Position numbers and translations under genes: made by a program. The notes below the pieces were generated by a model. It searched no databases, was not told where the DNA came from, and worked only from the letters and a program-made list of their open reading frames with translations. Positions 32,917-39,292 of a stretch of DNA of 39,869 nucleotides are shown one piece after another (the first letter of the stretch is position 1; each line of letters begins with the position of its first letter). The DNA comes from DASZHJ01 sp035581425 (GTDB lineage: Bacteria > Pseudomonadota > Alphaproteobacteria > ATCC43930 > CGMCC-115725): contig DATJVP010000120.1 of assembly GCA_035581425.1 (NCBI GenBank), positions 1 to 39,869 of the forward strand, given 5' to 3'.

Positions 32917-33435
32917 ATGGCAGAGACGAATTCGGGCGAGGCAGCGCGGCCCGCCGACACGAACATTGCGCACCAGCTCATCATCCGCGCGCAATACCTC
33001 AAGGATCTCTCCTTCGAGAGCCCGCGCGCGCCGCAGACGCTGCTGATCCAGCAACAGCAGCAGCCCGAGGTCAATCTGAGCGTCGACGTAAAGGCGCGCA
33101 ATCTCGGGCCCGATACCTTCGAGGTCATCCTCACCGTCGGCGCCGAGGCGCGGCAGGGCGAGGAGCCGGTGTTCCTCATCGAGATCTCCTATGGCTCCGT
33201 GGTGACGATCCAGAATGCGGCGCCGGAGCTGGTGCCGCTGCTGGTCTTCGTGGAGACGCCGCGGCTCGTCTTTCCTTTCGCGCGCGCGATCATCGCCAAT
33301 GCCACGCGCGACGGCGGCTTCCCGCCGCTCCTCGTCAATCCCATCGATTTTGCCGAGCTTCTCCGCCGCGAGCACGAGAAAGCCCTCAAGGAGCAGCAGG
33401 AAGCGGCGCTACAGAGCCCGACGGGGACGGCATAA
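32917..33435 (+). CDS. secB: Protein-export chaperone SecB
   Basis: 172 residues, normal length. SecB keeps preproteins unfolded and hands them to SecA. Family blocks are IRAQYLKDLSFESPRAPQ, VFLIEISYGSVVTIQNA, FVETPRLVFPFARAIIANAT and GGFPPLLVNPIDFAELLRR. A Gln-rich stretch (LIQQQQQPEVNL) is near residue 45. It is close to the dnaQ, coaE, maf and PPRP genes, as in many Alphaproteobacteria, but here separated from dnaQ by an ion-channel gene. Confidence 0.96.
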   Translation: MAETNSGEAARPADTNIAHQLIIRAQYLKDLSFESPRAPQTLLIQQQQQPEVNLSVDVKARNLGPDTFEVILTVGAEARQGEEPVFLIEISYGSVVTIQNAAPELVPLLVFVETPRLVFPFARAIIANATRDGGFPPLLVNPIDFAELLRREHEKALKEQQEAALQSPTGTA

Positions 33436-33448
33436 GAGGGCTGTCAGT

Positions 33449-33473
33449 GGCTGACGGCTGATAGCCGACGGCT
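33449..33473. repeat. 25-base hairpin sequence, copy B
   Basis: GGCTGACGGCTGATAGCCGA and the next five bases match 29196-29220 at 23 of 25 positions. It lies 13 bases after the secB stop and 8 bases before the end of the convergent channel gene, so it may serve as a bidirectional terminator hairpin. Confidence 0.45.
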
Positions 33474-33481
33474 CATCCCGT

Positions 33482-34399
33482 TCACTCCCTCCGGCCGCGC
33501 GAGTAGTTCAGGATCTCGTTCACGCCGAAGATCAGCAGCAGCACGCCCGTCACGATTTCGAGGCCGACGAGCACGCGCGCGAGACCGGTGGCGGGTGAGA
33601 TGTCGCCGTAGCCGACGGTGCTGAGGGTGGTTACGGAGAAGTAGAGACTCTCTGCGAAGGTGATGGGCCGCACCGCGCCGTCGATGCGGAAATGCGCGAT
33701 CTGCGTGAGCCGGTCGAGCGCGGAGAACACCGCCGCAAAGAGGATCACCACCAGGGAGTAGAAGGTGAGGAAGGCGAAAGCGGGCACGATCAGCCGTGCC
33801 GCGCGGCCGAAGAATTCCTCGAACAGGAGGCCTGTGTCGAGGAGGAAGACCGCGACGTCACGGCTTGCGACCAAAACGATCGCGGCGATCGTCCCCATGG
33901 CCGCGAGGAAGATCGCGTCGAGGGCTGCGGAGCTCATGCCGGCATCGGGGATGAGGAAGGTGAGCGCGCCCACGATGAAGACCGGCACGAGCCAGATTAG
34001 CGCGCGGCCGAAGCGACGCTCCTCGCGCAGTTCCGTCGAAAAGACGATCGCGCGGATGGCGTGGCGTCGCCAGAGCACGCCGAGAAGGAAGGCCACGAGC
34101 GGCGCCACGAAGCCCGCAGTCACCACCGCGCGATCGACCTCGCGGAAATGCCCTTCCAGGAAGAAGCCGAAGATCACGGCGTAGATGCCGATGAGATTGG
34201 CGAAGGCGAAGCTGAAGAAGCGGCTTCCGGGAAAGGCGACATGGAATGCCGCCACCAGGAGCGCCACCGACCCGAAGAGCACGACGCCGAGATAGAAGCC
34301 GAGCTCCTGGAGCGAGAGCGCGATGAGGGCGAGGAGGGCGACGGTGAAGAAGACCGGGCCGAGAAGCCCGCGATATCGCGCTTTCCCCGCCGCGCTCAG
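33482..34399 (-). CDS. Ion-channel-like membrane protein (K+ channel pore), unusual start
   Basis: About 305 residues with roughly seven hydrophobic segments. The last two flank a pore loop with the K+ selectivity filter TVGYGD (near residue 261) in FSVTTLSTVGYGDISPATG, as in two-TM K+ channel modules; it ends in FGVNEILNYSRGRRE. The upstream region (LLGPVFFTVALLALIAL on) is a membrane domain without a voltage-sensor Arg pattern. No in-frame ATG, GTG or TTG is suitably placed: the frame is open into dnaQ. A CTG at 34399, one base after the dnaQ stop and 6-7 bases after GGAGG, is the best start I can find. Confidence 0.78.
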   Translation of the reverse strand: MSAAGKARYRGLLGPVFFTVALLALIALSLQELGFYLGVVLFGSVALLVAAFHVAFPGSRFFSFAFANLIGIYAVIFGFFLEGHFREVDRAVVTAGFVAPLVAFLLGVLWRRHAIRAIVFSTELREERRFGRALIWLVPVFIVGALTFLIPDAGMSSAALDAIFLAAMGTIAAIVLVASRDVAVFLLDTGLLFEEFFGRAARLIVPAFAFLTFYSLVVILFAAVFSALDRLTQIAHFRIDGAVRPITFAESLYFSVTTLSTVGYGDISPATGLARVLVGLEIVTGVLLLIFGVNEILNYSRGRRE

Positions 34400-34400
34400 C

Positions 34401-35075
34401 TCAATCCTCCGCCATCCAGAGCGGCGCCCTGAGCTTTGCGAGAAAAGCCAGGTGCCGCTCGAGCTCGGCCGCGCTCGGCGCATGCGGGCGCGGCGGCCGT
34501 GCCTGACGCTCGCCCCGCCCACCATCCGCCCGGCCCCCGCCGTCCCCGAGGAATTCCAGCCCGGGCTGCCGTCCGCCGATGAGCTCGAGGTAGACGGCGG
34601 CGAGGAGTTCGGCATCGAGACGTGCGCCGTGCTTCCGCCGTGCGCTGAGGTCGATCGCGAAGCGGCGGCAGAGCGCATCGAGGCTCGCGGGGGAGCCCGG
34701 AAAGCGCTTGCGCGCGAGCACCACCGTGTCGACGCAGGGAAGATCGAGCGGCGGCAGCTCGCAGCGTGCGAGCTCCGCGTTGACGAAGCCAAGGTCGAAC
34801 TCGGCATTGTGGATCACCAGCGGATCGCCCGCGATGAAATCCAGGAGCTCGCCGGCAATCTCCATGAAGCGCGGCTTTCCCCTGAGCGACTCCGTGGAGA
34901 TGCCGTGCACCTCGAAGGCCTCGGCGGTCACTTCGCGCTCGGGATCGACGAGCGCGTGGAAGACCCGGCCGGTCGCGACGTGGTTCATGAGCTCGACGCA
35001 GGCGATCTCGATAATGCGATGCCCTGCCACGGGGTCGAGTCCCGTGGTTTCGGTATCGAGGACGATTTCTCGCAT
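34401..35075 (-). CDS. dnaQ: DNA polymerase III epsilon subunit (proofreading exonuclease)
   Basis: 224 residues, a DEDDh 3'-5' exonuclease. ExoI is VLDTETTGLDPVAGHRIIEI (Asp-Glu), ExoII is in LVIHNAEFDLGFVNAELA, and ExoIII is KHGARLDAELLAAVYLEL (His...Asp). The C-terminal part (AAELERHLAFLAKLR) matches the tail that contacts the polymerase. The ATG at 35075 is chosen because the conserved MREIVLDTETTG follows directly; an earlier start adds 12 residues. It lies in the origin-proximal cluster, next to the ion-channel gene. Confidence 0.94.
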   Translation of the reverse strand: MREIVLDTETTGLDPVAGHRIIEIACVELMNHVATGRVFHALVDPEREVTAEAFEVHGISTESLRGKPRFMEIAGELLDFIAGDPLVIHNAEFDLGFVNAELARCELPPLDLPCVDTVVLARKRFPGSPASLDALCRRFAIDLSARRKHGARLDAELLAAVYLELIGGRQPGLEFLGDGGGRADGGRGERQARPPRPHAPSAAELERHLAFLAKLRAPLWMAED

Positions 35076-35188
35076 GCCGCGAGTCTGCCTGCGCGCGGCG
35101 AGCGATTGCAAGCCAATCCTGGCTCTGCGGCGCTAGGCCGCTATGCGGCTCCGCTCATTGGGCCAGCGGGCGCTGCATTCGGCAGGGT

Positions 35189-35266
35189 GCGTCCTTCGAC
35201 GCGCTTCGCTTGCTCAGGATGAGGAAGAATGGAGGAGGGCATGCTCGATAGCCCTTATCCTGAGCG
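35189..35266. repeat. Dispersed inverted-repeat element, copy 4 (right arm decayed)
   Basis: The left arm (35189-35225) is identical to copies 1 and 2. The centre (AGAATGGAGGAGGGCATGCT) is in the copy-2 orientation. The right arm matches only over CCTTATCCTGAGC (about 35253-35265) and is then lost. It lies in the 208-base gap between dnaQ and the PAS gene. Confidence 0.82.
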
Positions 35267-35283
35267 CTCGCCGCCTCGTGCTT

Positions 35284-35736
35284 TCAGCCCGAGAGCCGCA
35301 CGAAGACGAAGAGCAGCATGTCCACATGCTCGCCGTCGGCCGCGAGCGGGAAGGCGACACGCTCGTAGACGATATGCTCGCGGCCGGGCGTCGCGACGGT
35401 GCCGTGGCGGTATTGCGGGCGGTGGCTGCGCAGGATCTCCTCGTAATTCCCGACGATCGACGCGCCTTCCTCGGCAGTGAGGACTTCGTCGGTGAATCGT
35501 CCCGTGTGGTCCGCGCCTTGGATGCTCACGACCTCGGTGCCCACGAGCCGGATGCGATAGCGCGCGGGAGCCGGCGCCTGCGGTACCACGTCGAGGAGCA
35601 TCAGGAAGGGCAACAGGTCCGGTATTTCCAGGGGATCGATGTGCTGGCGGCCCGGAAGCCGCCCCGGCGGCGCTTTCGTCGCGAGATATTCTGCAAGGCG
35701 CTGGAAGCGCGCGTGGCGCGCGAGCTCAGGGATCAC
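35284..35736 (-). CDS. Single PAS_5-like domain protein (second copy)
   Basis: 150 residues. RFQRLAEYLATKAPPGRLPG and IDPLEIPDLLPFLMLLDV resemble the protein at 9348-9911, followed by YRIRLVGTEVVSIQG and TGRFTDEVLTAEEGASI. A single PAS fold, no output domain; ligand unknown. It starts at GTG 35736 with no strong ribosome-binding site. It lies 33 bases after coaE on the same strand, so it may be carried on the housekeeping transcript. Confidence 0.65.
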   Translation of the reverse strand: MIPELARHARFQRLAEYLATKAPPGRLPGRQHIDPLEIPDLLPFLMLLDVVPQAPAPARYRIRLVGTEVVSIQGADHTGRFTDEVLTAEEGASIVGNYEEILRSHRPQYRHGTVATPGREHIVYERVAFPLAADGEHVDMLLFVFVRLSG

Positions 35737-35769
35737 AGCTAACGATATAGCGCGGCTGCATTTCCCGTG

Positions 35770-36396
35770 CTAGCCGCGCTTGCACGCGGAGGCTGAAATT
35801 CGGTGGCCGGCCGCAAGCGCAGCGCGTAAGACCTCGCGGAGTCGCCGACGGGTGGCGGCTTTGCCGAGGCCTGTCGGGATCACCCAATCCGCACGGCGGC
35901 GTTTCTGCGCGTCCGGCACTTGCTGCGCGAGCACCGCACGCAGCCGATCCGCGCTCATGCCGGGGCGGCGCAGCACGCGCTGACGCTGCAGCCACGCGGG
36001 TGCGCTCACGACGATAACGCCGTCGACGCGTTTCTCCCCGCCGGTCTCGAAAAGGAGCGGGATGTCGAGAACGACGATGGGCGCGCGCCGGCGGCGGCAG
36101 CCCTGCAGAAACCGCCGCTCCGCCGCGCGCACCTTCGGATGCAGGATCGCCTCGAGCCGCCGGAGCGCGACTGCGTCGCCGAAGACGCGCGCGCCGAGGC
36201 GCTTGCGATCGATGCGATCGCCAAGGAGCGCTCCCGGAAACTCCCGCGCCACTTCTGCCACCGCGTCGCCGCCGGGACCGAGAAGCCGATGCACCTCCGC
36301 ATCGGCATCCCAGACAGGAACCTGCATCCTCCGCAGCATCGCCGCGGCCGTGCTCTTGCCCATGCCGAGCGAGCCCGTGAGCGCGAGGACGATCAA
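35770..36396 (-). CDS. coaE: Dephospho-CoA kinase
   Basis: 208 residues; phosphorylates dephospho-CoA in the last step of coenzyme A synthesis. The P-loop is ALTGSLGMGKSTAAAML (about 5-21), followed by VWDADAEVHRLL and IVVLDIPLLFETG, all CoaE signatures. The first available start is TTG 36396 (LIVLALTGS) with only a weak GGGAAAG ahead; the frame is open further upstream without an ATG or GTG. It is 61 bases from the maf stop on the same strand. Confidence 0.92.
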   Translation of the reverse strand: MIVLALTGSLGMGKSTAAAMLRRMQVPVWDADAEVHRLLGPGGDAVAEVAREFPGALLGDRIDRKRLGARVFGDAVALRRLEAILHPKVRAAERRFLQGCRRRRAPIVVLDIPLLFETGGEKRVDGVIVVSAPAWLQRQRVLRRPGMSADRLRAVLAQQVPDAQKRRRADWVIPTGLGKAATRRRLREVLRAALAAGHRISASACKRG

Positions 36397-36457
36397 GGCT
36401 TTCCCGCTGAGGTCCGGTTCAGCGATTGCGTTTGCATAGCCCCCTTCCGGCCATGAC

Positions 36458-37063
36458 TCATCTGATCAAAGCCCCTTCTTCGCGCAGGAACCCCAGCAGC
36501 GGCAGCAGCGGCAGGCCGAGGATGGTGAAGAAGTCGCCCTCAATCCGCTCGAAGAGCTGCGCCCCCAGCCCTTCGAGGCGGTAGGCGCCGACGGAGTGGA
36601 GCGCGTCGTCGCCCGTCCGTGCGAGATAGTCGTCGAGGAAGGCATCGCTGAACGGGCGCATGGTGAGCGCCGCCCGGTCGAGCGCGCTCCAGAGCCGCCT
36701 CCCGTCGCGCAGCACCGCGACCGCGGAGAAAAGGCGATGCGTCCTGCCGCGCAAGCGCGCGAGCTGCGCCCGGGCGGCGCCGAGGTCGAGCGGCTTCTCG
36801 AGCCAGTCGCCTTCGCAGTCGAGCATCTGGTCGGCACCGATCACGAAAGCGCGGGGATGCCGGGCGGAGACCTCGGCGGCCTTCGCCTCCGCGAGCAAAA
36901 CTGCGCAGTCGCCCGCACTTGCGCCCTTCGCGCGGGAGGCCGCGATCATCTCGGTCTCGGGAATGCTCGCGGGATCGACGCAAACGACGACGCCGGATTC
37001 CGCGAGAAGACGCCGGCGGGTGCTGCTCGCGGAAGCGAGCACGAGCGGGGGCGCAGCGCTCAT
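36458..37063 (-). CDS. maf: Maf-family nucleotide pyrophosphatase
   Basis: 201 residues. The N-terminus LVLASASSTRRRLLAESGV is the nucleotide-binding motif of Maf/YhdE/YceF. AFVIGADQMLDCEGDWLEKP holds the catalytic Asp and Lys. Maf proteins hydrolyse non-canonical or modified nucleoside triphosphates and can affect cell division. The ATG 37063 shares ATGA with the PPRP stop. It is followed by coaE after 61 bases; aroE, often found here in Alphaproteobacteria, is absent. Confidence 0.93.
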   Translation of the reverse strand: MSAAPPLVLASASSTRRRLLAESGVVVCVDPASIPETEMIAASRAKGASAGDCAVLLAEAKAAEVSARHPRAFVIGADQMLDCEGDWLEKPLDLGAARAQLARLRGRTHRLFSAVAVLRDGRRLWSALDRAALTMRPFSDAFLDDYLARTGDDALHSVGAYRLEGLGAQLFERIEGDFFTILGLPLLPLLGFLREEGALIR

Positions 37064-37890
37064 GCCTCCTCGCCGTGACGGCGCGCAATGAGCTTCAGGA
37101 TCGCCGCCGCGGTCTCCTCGATCGAGCGCCGGGTTACGTCGATTACCGGCCAATGCCGCTCCGCGAAGAGGCGGCGCGCCTGGGTCACCTCCGCACGCAC
37201 GGCCTCGGTGTCGGTGTAATCGGTCCCGGCGTCGGGCTGCTGGTGCAAGAGCGAGAGGCGGTTGCGGCGGAGCTGGATCAGCCGCTCGGGATCGTTGGTC
37301 AGGCCGACGACGAGGGGGCGTTCGGCCTGGAAGAGTTCGGGCGGAAGCGGCGCATTCGGCACGATCGGCACGTTCGCGGCCTTGATGCCGCGATTGGCGA
37401 GGTAGATGCAGGTCGGCGTCTTCGATGTCCGCGACACGCCCACGAGGATCACATCGGCCTCGTCGAGGCCCCAAGCGGATTGCCCGTCATCGTGCGCGAG
37501 CGCGTAGGTCATGGCGTCGATGCGACGGAAATAGTCGCTGTCCAGAAGATGCTGCTGGCCCGGCAAGCCGCGGCTCTTGCGCTGGAGATGCGAGGCGAGA
37601 ACGCCGATCACGGGATCAAGGACGGGGATCGCGGCGATCTGGAGCTTCCGGCAGCCCTCCTGCAGCACCGAGCGCAGGGTCTCGTCGACAAGAGTGAAGA
37701 GGACGACGCCGCGATTTGCCTCGATGCTCGCGAGCACGCGCTCCATTTGCGTCTTGGTGCGCACCATCGACCAGATGTGCTCGACCGCTTCCGCCTCCTC
37801 GAACTGCACGAGGCAGGCGCGCGCAACGGAGTGCACGGTGTCGCCGGTGGCGTCCGAGACGAGGTGGAGATGAAAGCGAATGACACTCAC
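37060..37890 (-). CDS. Pyruvate, water dikinase regulatory protein (PPRP/DUF299), RP001 homologue
   Basis: 276 residues; a bifunctional kinase/phosphorylase that controls PEP synthase or PPDK by phosphorylation. The N-terminus is FHLHLVSDATGDTVHSVARA and the P-loop is LVGVSRTSKTPTCIYLANRG. The start is GTG 37890 (VSVIRFHLHL) because the conserved N-terminus begins there; a much longer in-frame ORF (start 38007) would run into the putative origin. It is the gene that flanks the replication origin in Caulobacter and Rickettsia (RP001). Confidence 0.92.
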   Translation of the reverse strand: MSVIRFHLHLVSDATGDTVHSVARACLVQFEEAEAVEHIWSMVRTKTQMERVLASIEANRGVVLFTLVDETLRSVLQEGCRKLQIAAIPVLDPVIGVLASHLQRKSRGLPGQQHLLDSDYFRRIDAMTYALAHDDGQSAWGLDEADVILVGVSRTSKTPTCIYLANRGIKAANVPIVPNAPLPPELFQAERPLVVGLTNDPERLIQLRRNRLSLLHQQPDAGTDYTDTEAVRAEVTQARRLFAERHWPVIDVTRRSIEETAAAILKLIARRHGEEA

Positions 37891-37977
37891 GGGATAAGTT
37901 GTGGACTCCTGGTGCCGAGGAGGGCGGCGGTCGAATTCATCAGACGCACGCGAAAACCTTGCGGAAGGTTCTTTCGC

Positions 37978-37986
37978 TGTGGATCG
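37978..37986 (-). promoter_or_regulatory. DnaA-box-like site CGATCCACA
   Basis: On the minus strand CGATCCACA matches the E. coli consensus at 7 of 9 and the Caulobacter G-box TGATCCACA at 8 of 9 positions. Confidence 0.4.
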
Positions 37987-38125
37987 CGATCGAGGAGGGC
38001 TGTGCAAATCGGGGTCTCATCGCCGGAAGTGGTATTCTATCCTCGATTCCCACTCTCTGTGAAACACACTCGCTACCGACATCATTGCCGCCGCGTTCCG
38101 ACAATCCCGCCGAAATCCTTCTCTC

Positions 38126-38134
38126 TTATCCCCA
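38126..38134 (+). promoter_or_regulatory. DnaA-box-like site TTATCCCCA
   Basis: Eight of nine bases match the consensus TTATCCACA (C for A at position 7). It is the best-matching site in the putative origin. Confidence 0.5.
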
Positions 38135-38192
38135 AGCACTTGCCGGAGCGGTAGCCATCGGCTCAAGGGCTGAGCAACTTCTCATTTACCGA

Positions 38193-38201
38193 TAATCCCC
38201 A
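38193..38201 (+). promoter_or_regulatory. DnaA-box-like site TAATCCCCA
   Basis: Seven of nine bases match TTATCCACA, with the same C at position 7 as the site 67 bases upstream. It lies just before the pyrimidine tract. Confidence 0.4.
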
Positions 38202-38210
38202 GCTTTGTAT

Positions 38211-38258
38211 CTCCCCTCTACCTCCTCCTCTTTCTAGATTCTCTTATTTAAGAGATAA
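38211..38258. other. Pyrimidine tract and AT-rich hairpin, candidate unwinding element
   Basis: 24 of 25 bases at 38211-38235 are pyrimidines. Next, TCTCTTA (38240-38246) and TAAGAGA (38249-38255) form a perfect inverted repeat with a 2-base centre. The segment is clearly more AT-rich than its surroundings and ends at the hemE ribosome-binding site AAGGGAGGT (38257-38265). Confidence 0.45.
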
Positions 38259-38278
38259 GGGAGGTCTGCCGGAAAGGG

Positions 38279-39292
38279 GTGGGAGTGAGCGAGAAGCCGT
38301 TTCTCCGAGCCTTGCGAGGGGAAGTCTCGGCGGTGCCACCGGTCTGGCTCATGCGCCAGGCTGGGCGGTACTTGCCGGAGTATCGTGCCTTGCGGGCGCA
38401 GGCTGGGGACTTTCTGCAGTTCTGTCTCACGCCGGAGCTCGCGGCGGAGGCGACGATGCAGCCGATCCGGCGGTTCGGCTTCGACGCGGCTATTCTCTTT
38501 GCGGATATCCTGATCGTGCCGCATGCGCTAGGGCAGGAGGTTGGTTTCCGCGAGGGCGAGGGGCCGGTGCTGGGATCGCTCGGCGAGTTGCATCTCGCGG
38601 CGGTTTGGGAGCGGGCGGCGCCCGTGTTCGAGACGGTGCGCCGGGTCAAGGCCGCACTGCCGAAGGAAATCGCGCTCATTGGCTTTGCAGGAGCTCCCTG
38701 GACGGTCGCGACTTACATGATCGAGGGCGGGAGCAGCCGAGATTTTGCGCAGGTAAAGCGACGCGCATTCACCGACCCCGCAGGCTTCTCCGTTCTCGTG
38801 GAGATGCTGATCGAGGCAACGACGCTCTACCTCAGCGGACAGATCGAGGCCGGCGTCGAGGCGGTGCAGCTTTTCGATAGCTGGTCGGGCGTGCTGCCAG
38901 AGCCGGAATTCCGCCGCTGGGTCATTCAGCCGACACGGCAGATCGCGGAGACGCTGAAGGCGCGGCACCCGGGCATTCCGCTTATCGGTTTTCCCCGGGG
39001 CGCGGGTGTCATGTATGAGGCCTATGTGCGCGAGAGCGGCCTCGATGCCGTGAGTGTCGATGCCACGCTGCCGCTCGGCTGGATCCGCGAGCGCTTGCAG
39101 GCGCAACTTCCCGTCCAGGGCAATCTCGATCCGATACTGCTCGTCACGGGCGGCGCCCCGATGGAGCGCGCGGTCCGCGAGATACGGGCGGCATTGGGAG
39201 ACGGTCCCTTCGTCTTCAATCTCGGGCACGGAATTGTGCCGGAGACGCCGCCGGAGCACGTGATGCAGCTCGTCGAGCTGGTCCGGCGATGA
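38279..39292 (+). CDS. hemE: Uroporphyrinogen decarboxylase
   Basis: 337 residues; decarboxylates uroporphyrinogen III to coproporphyrinogen III in haem synthesis. The signature PPVWLMRQAGRYLPEYRALR contains the substrate-binding Arg; GFAGAPWTVATYMIEGG is the second family block, followed by QLFDSWSGVLPE and IGFPRGAG. Two GTG starts are possible: 38279 (served by AAGGGAGGT) or 38285 (VSEKPFLRA, with AAAGGGG closer). It reads away from the putative origin; its stop shares ATGA with hemH. Confidence 0.96.
   Translation: MGVSEKPFLRALRGEVSAVPPVWLMRQAGRYLPEYRALRAQAGDFLQFCLTPELAAEATMQPIRRFGFDAAILFADILIVPHALGQEVGFREGEGPVLGSLGELHLAAVWERAAPVFETVRRVKAALPKEIALIGFAGAPWTVATYMIEGGSSRDFAQVKRRAFTDPAGFSVLVEMLIEATTLYLSGQIEAGVEAVQLFDSWSGVLPEPEFRRWVIQPTRQIAETLKARHPGIPLIGFPRGAGVMYEAYVRESGLDAVSVDATLPLGWIRERLQAQLPVQGNLDPILLVTGGAPMERAVREIRAALGDGPFVFNLGHGIVPETPPEHVMQLVELVRR

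Larger units (their letters stand above)
37891..38278. other. Putative chromosomal replication origin (oriC)
   Basis: A 388-base gene-free gap between divergent PPRP (DUF299) and hemE, the position of the origin in Caulobacter crescentus and Rickettsia. It contains DnaA-box-like sites (37978-37986, 38126-38134, 38193-38201), three GANTC sites (37904-37908, 38045-38049, 38237-38241), a pyrimidine tract (38211-38235) and an AT-rich hairpin (38240-38255). Many genes on the left read leftward and both on the right read rightward, as expected from divergent forks. No dnaA, dnaN or parAB is in the window. Confidence 0.75.

Noticed and set aside
36397..36457. Remnant of aroE between maf and coaE
   Set aside because: 61 bases are too few to recognise; no shikimate-dehydrogenase motif is visible in any frame.
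37891..38007. Long N-terminal extension of the PPRP gene (start at 38007)
   Set aside because: The family N-terminus begins at FHLHLVSDATG, reached from GTG 37890; the extra 39 residues look like translated non-coding DNA of the origin gap.
38059..38066. GTGAAACA, half of the ParB site parS, inside the putative origin
   Set aside because: Only one half of the 16-base palindrome is present; the other side (CACTCTCT) does not match, so no parS is called.
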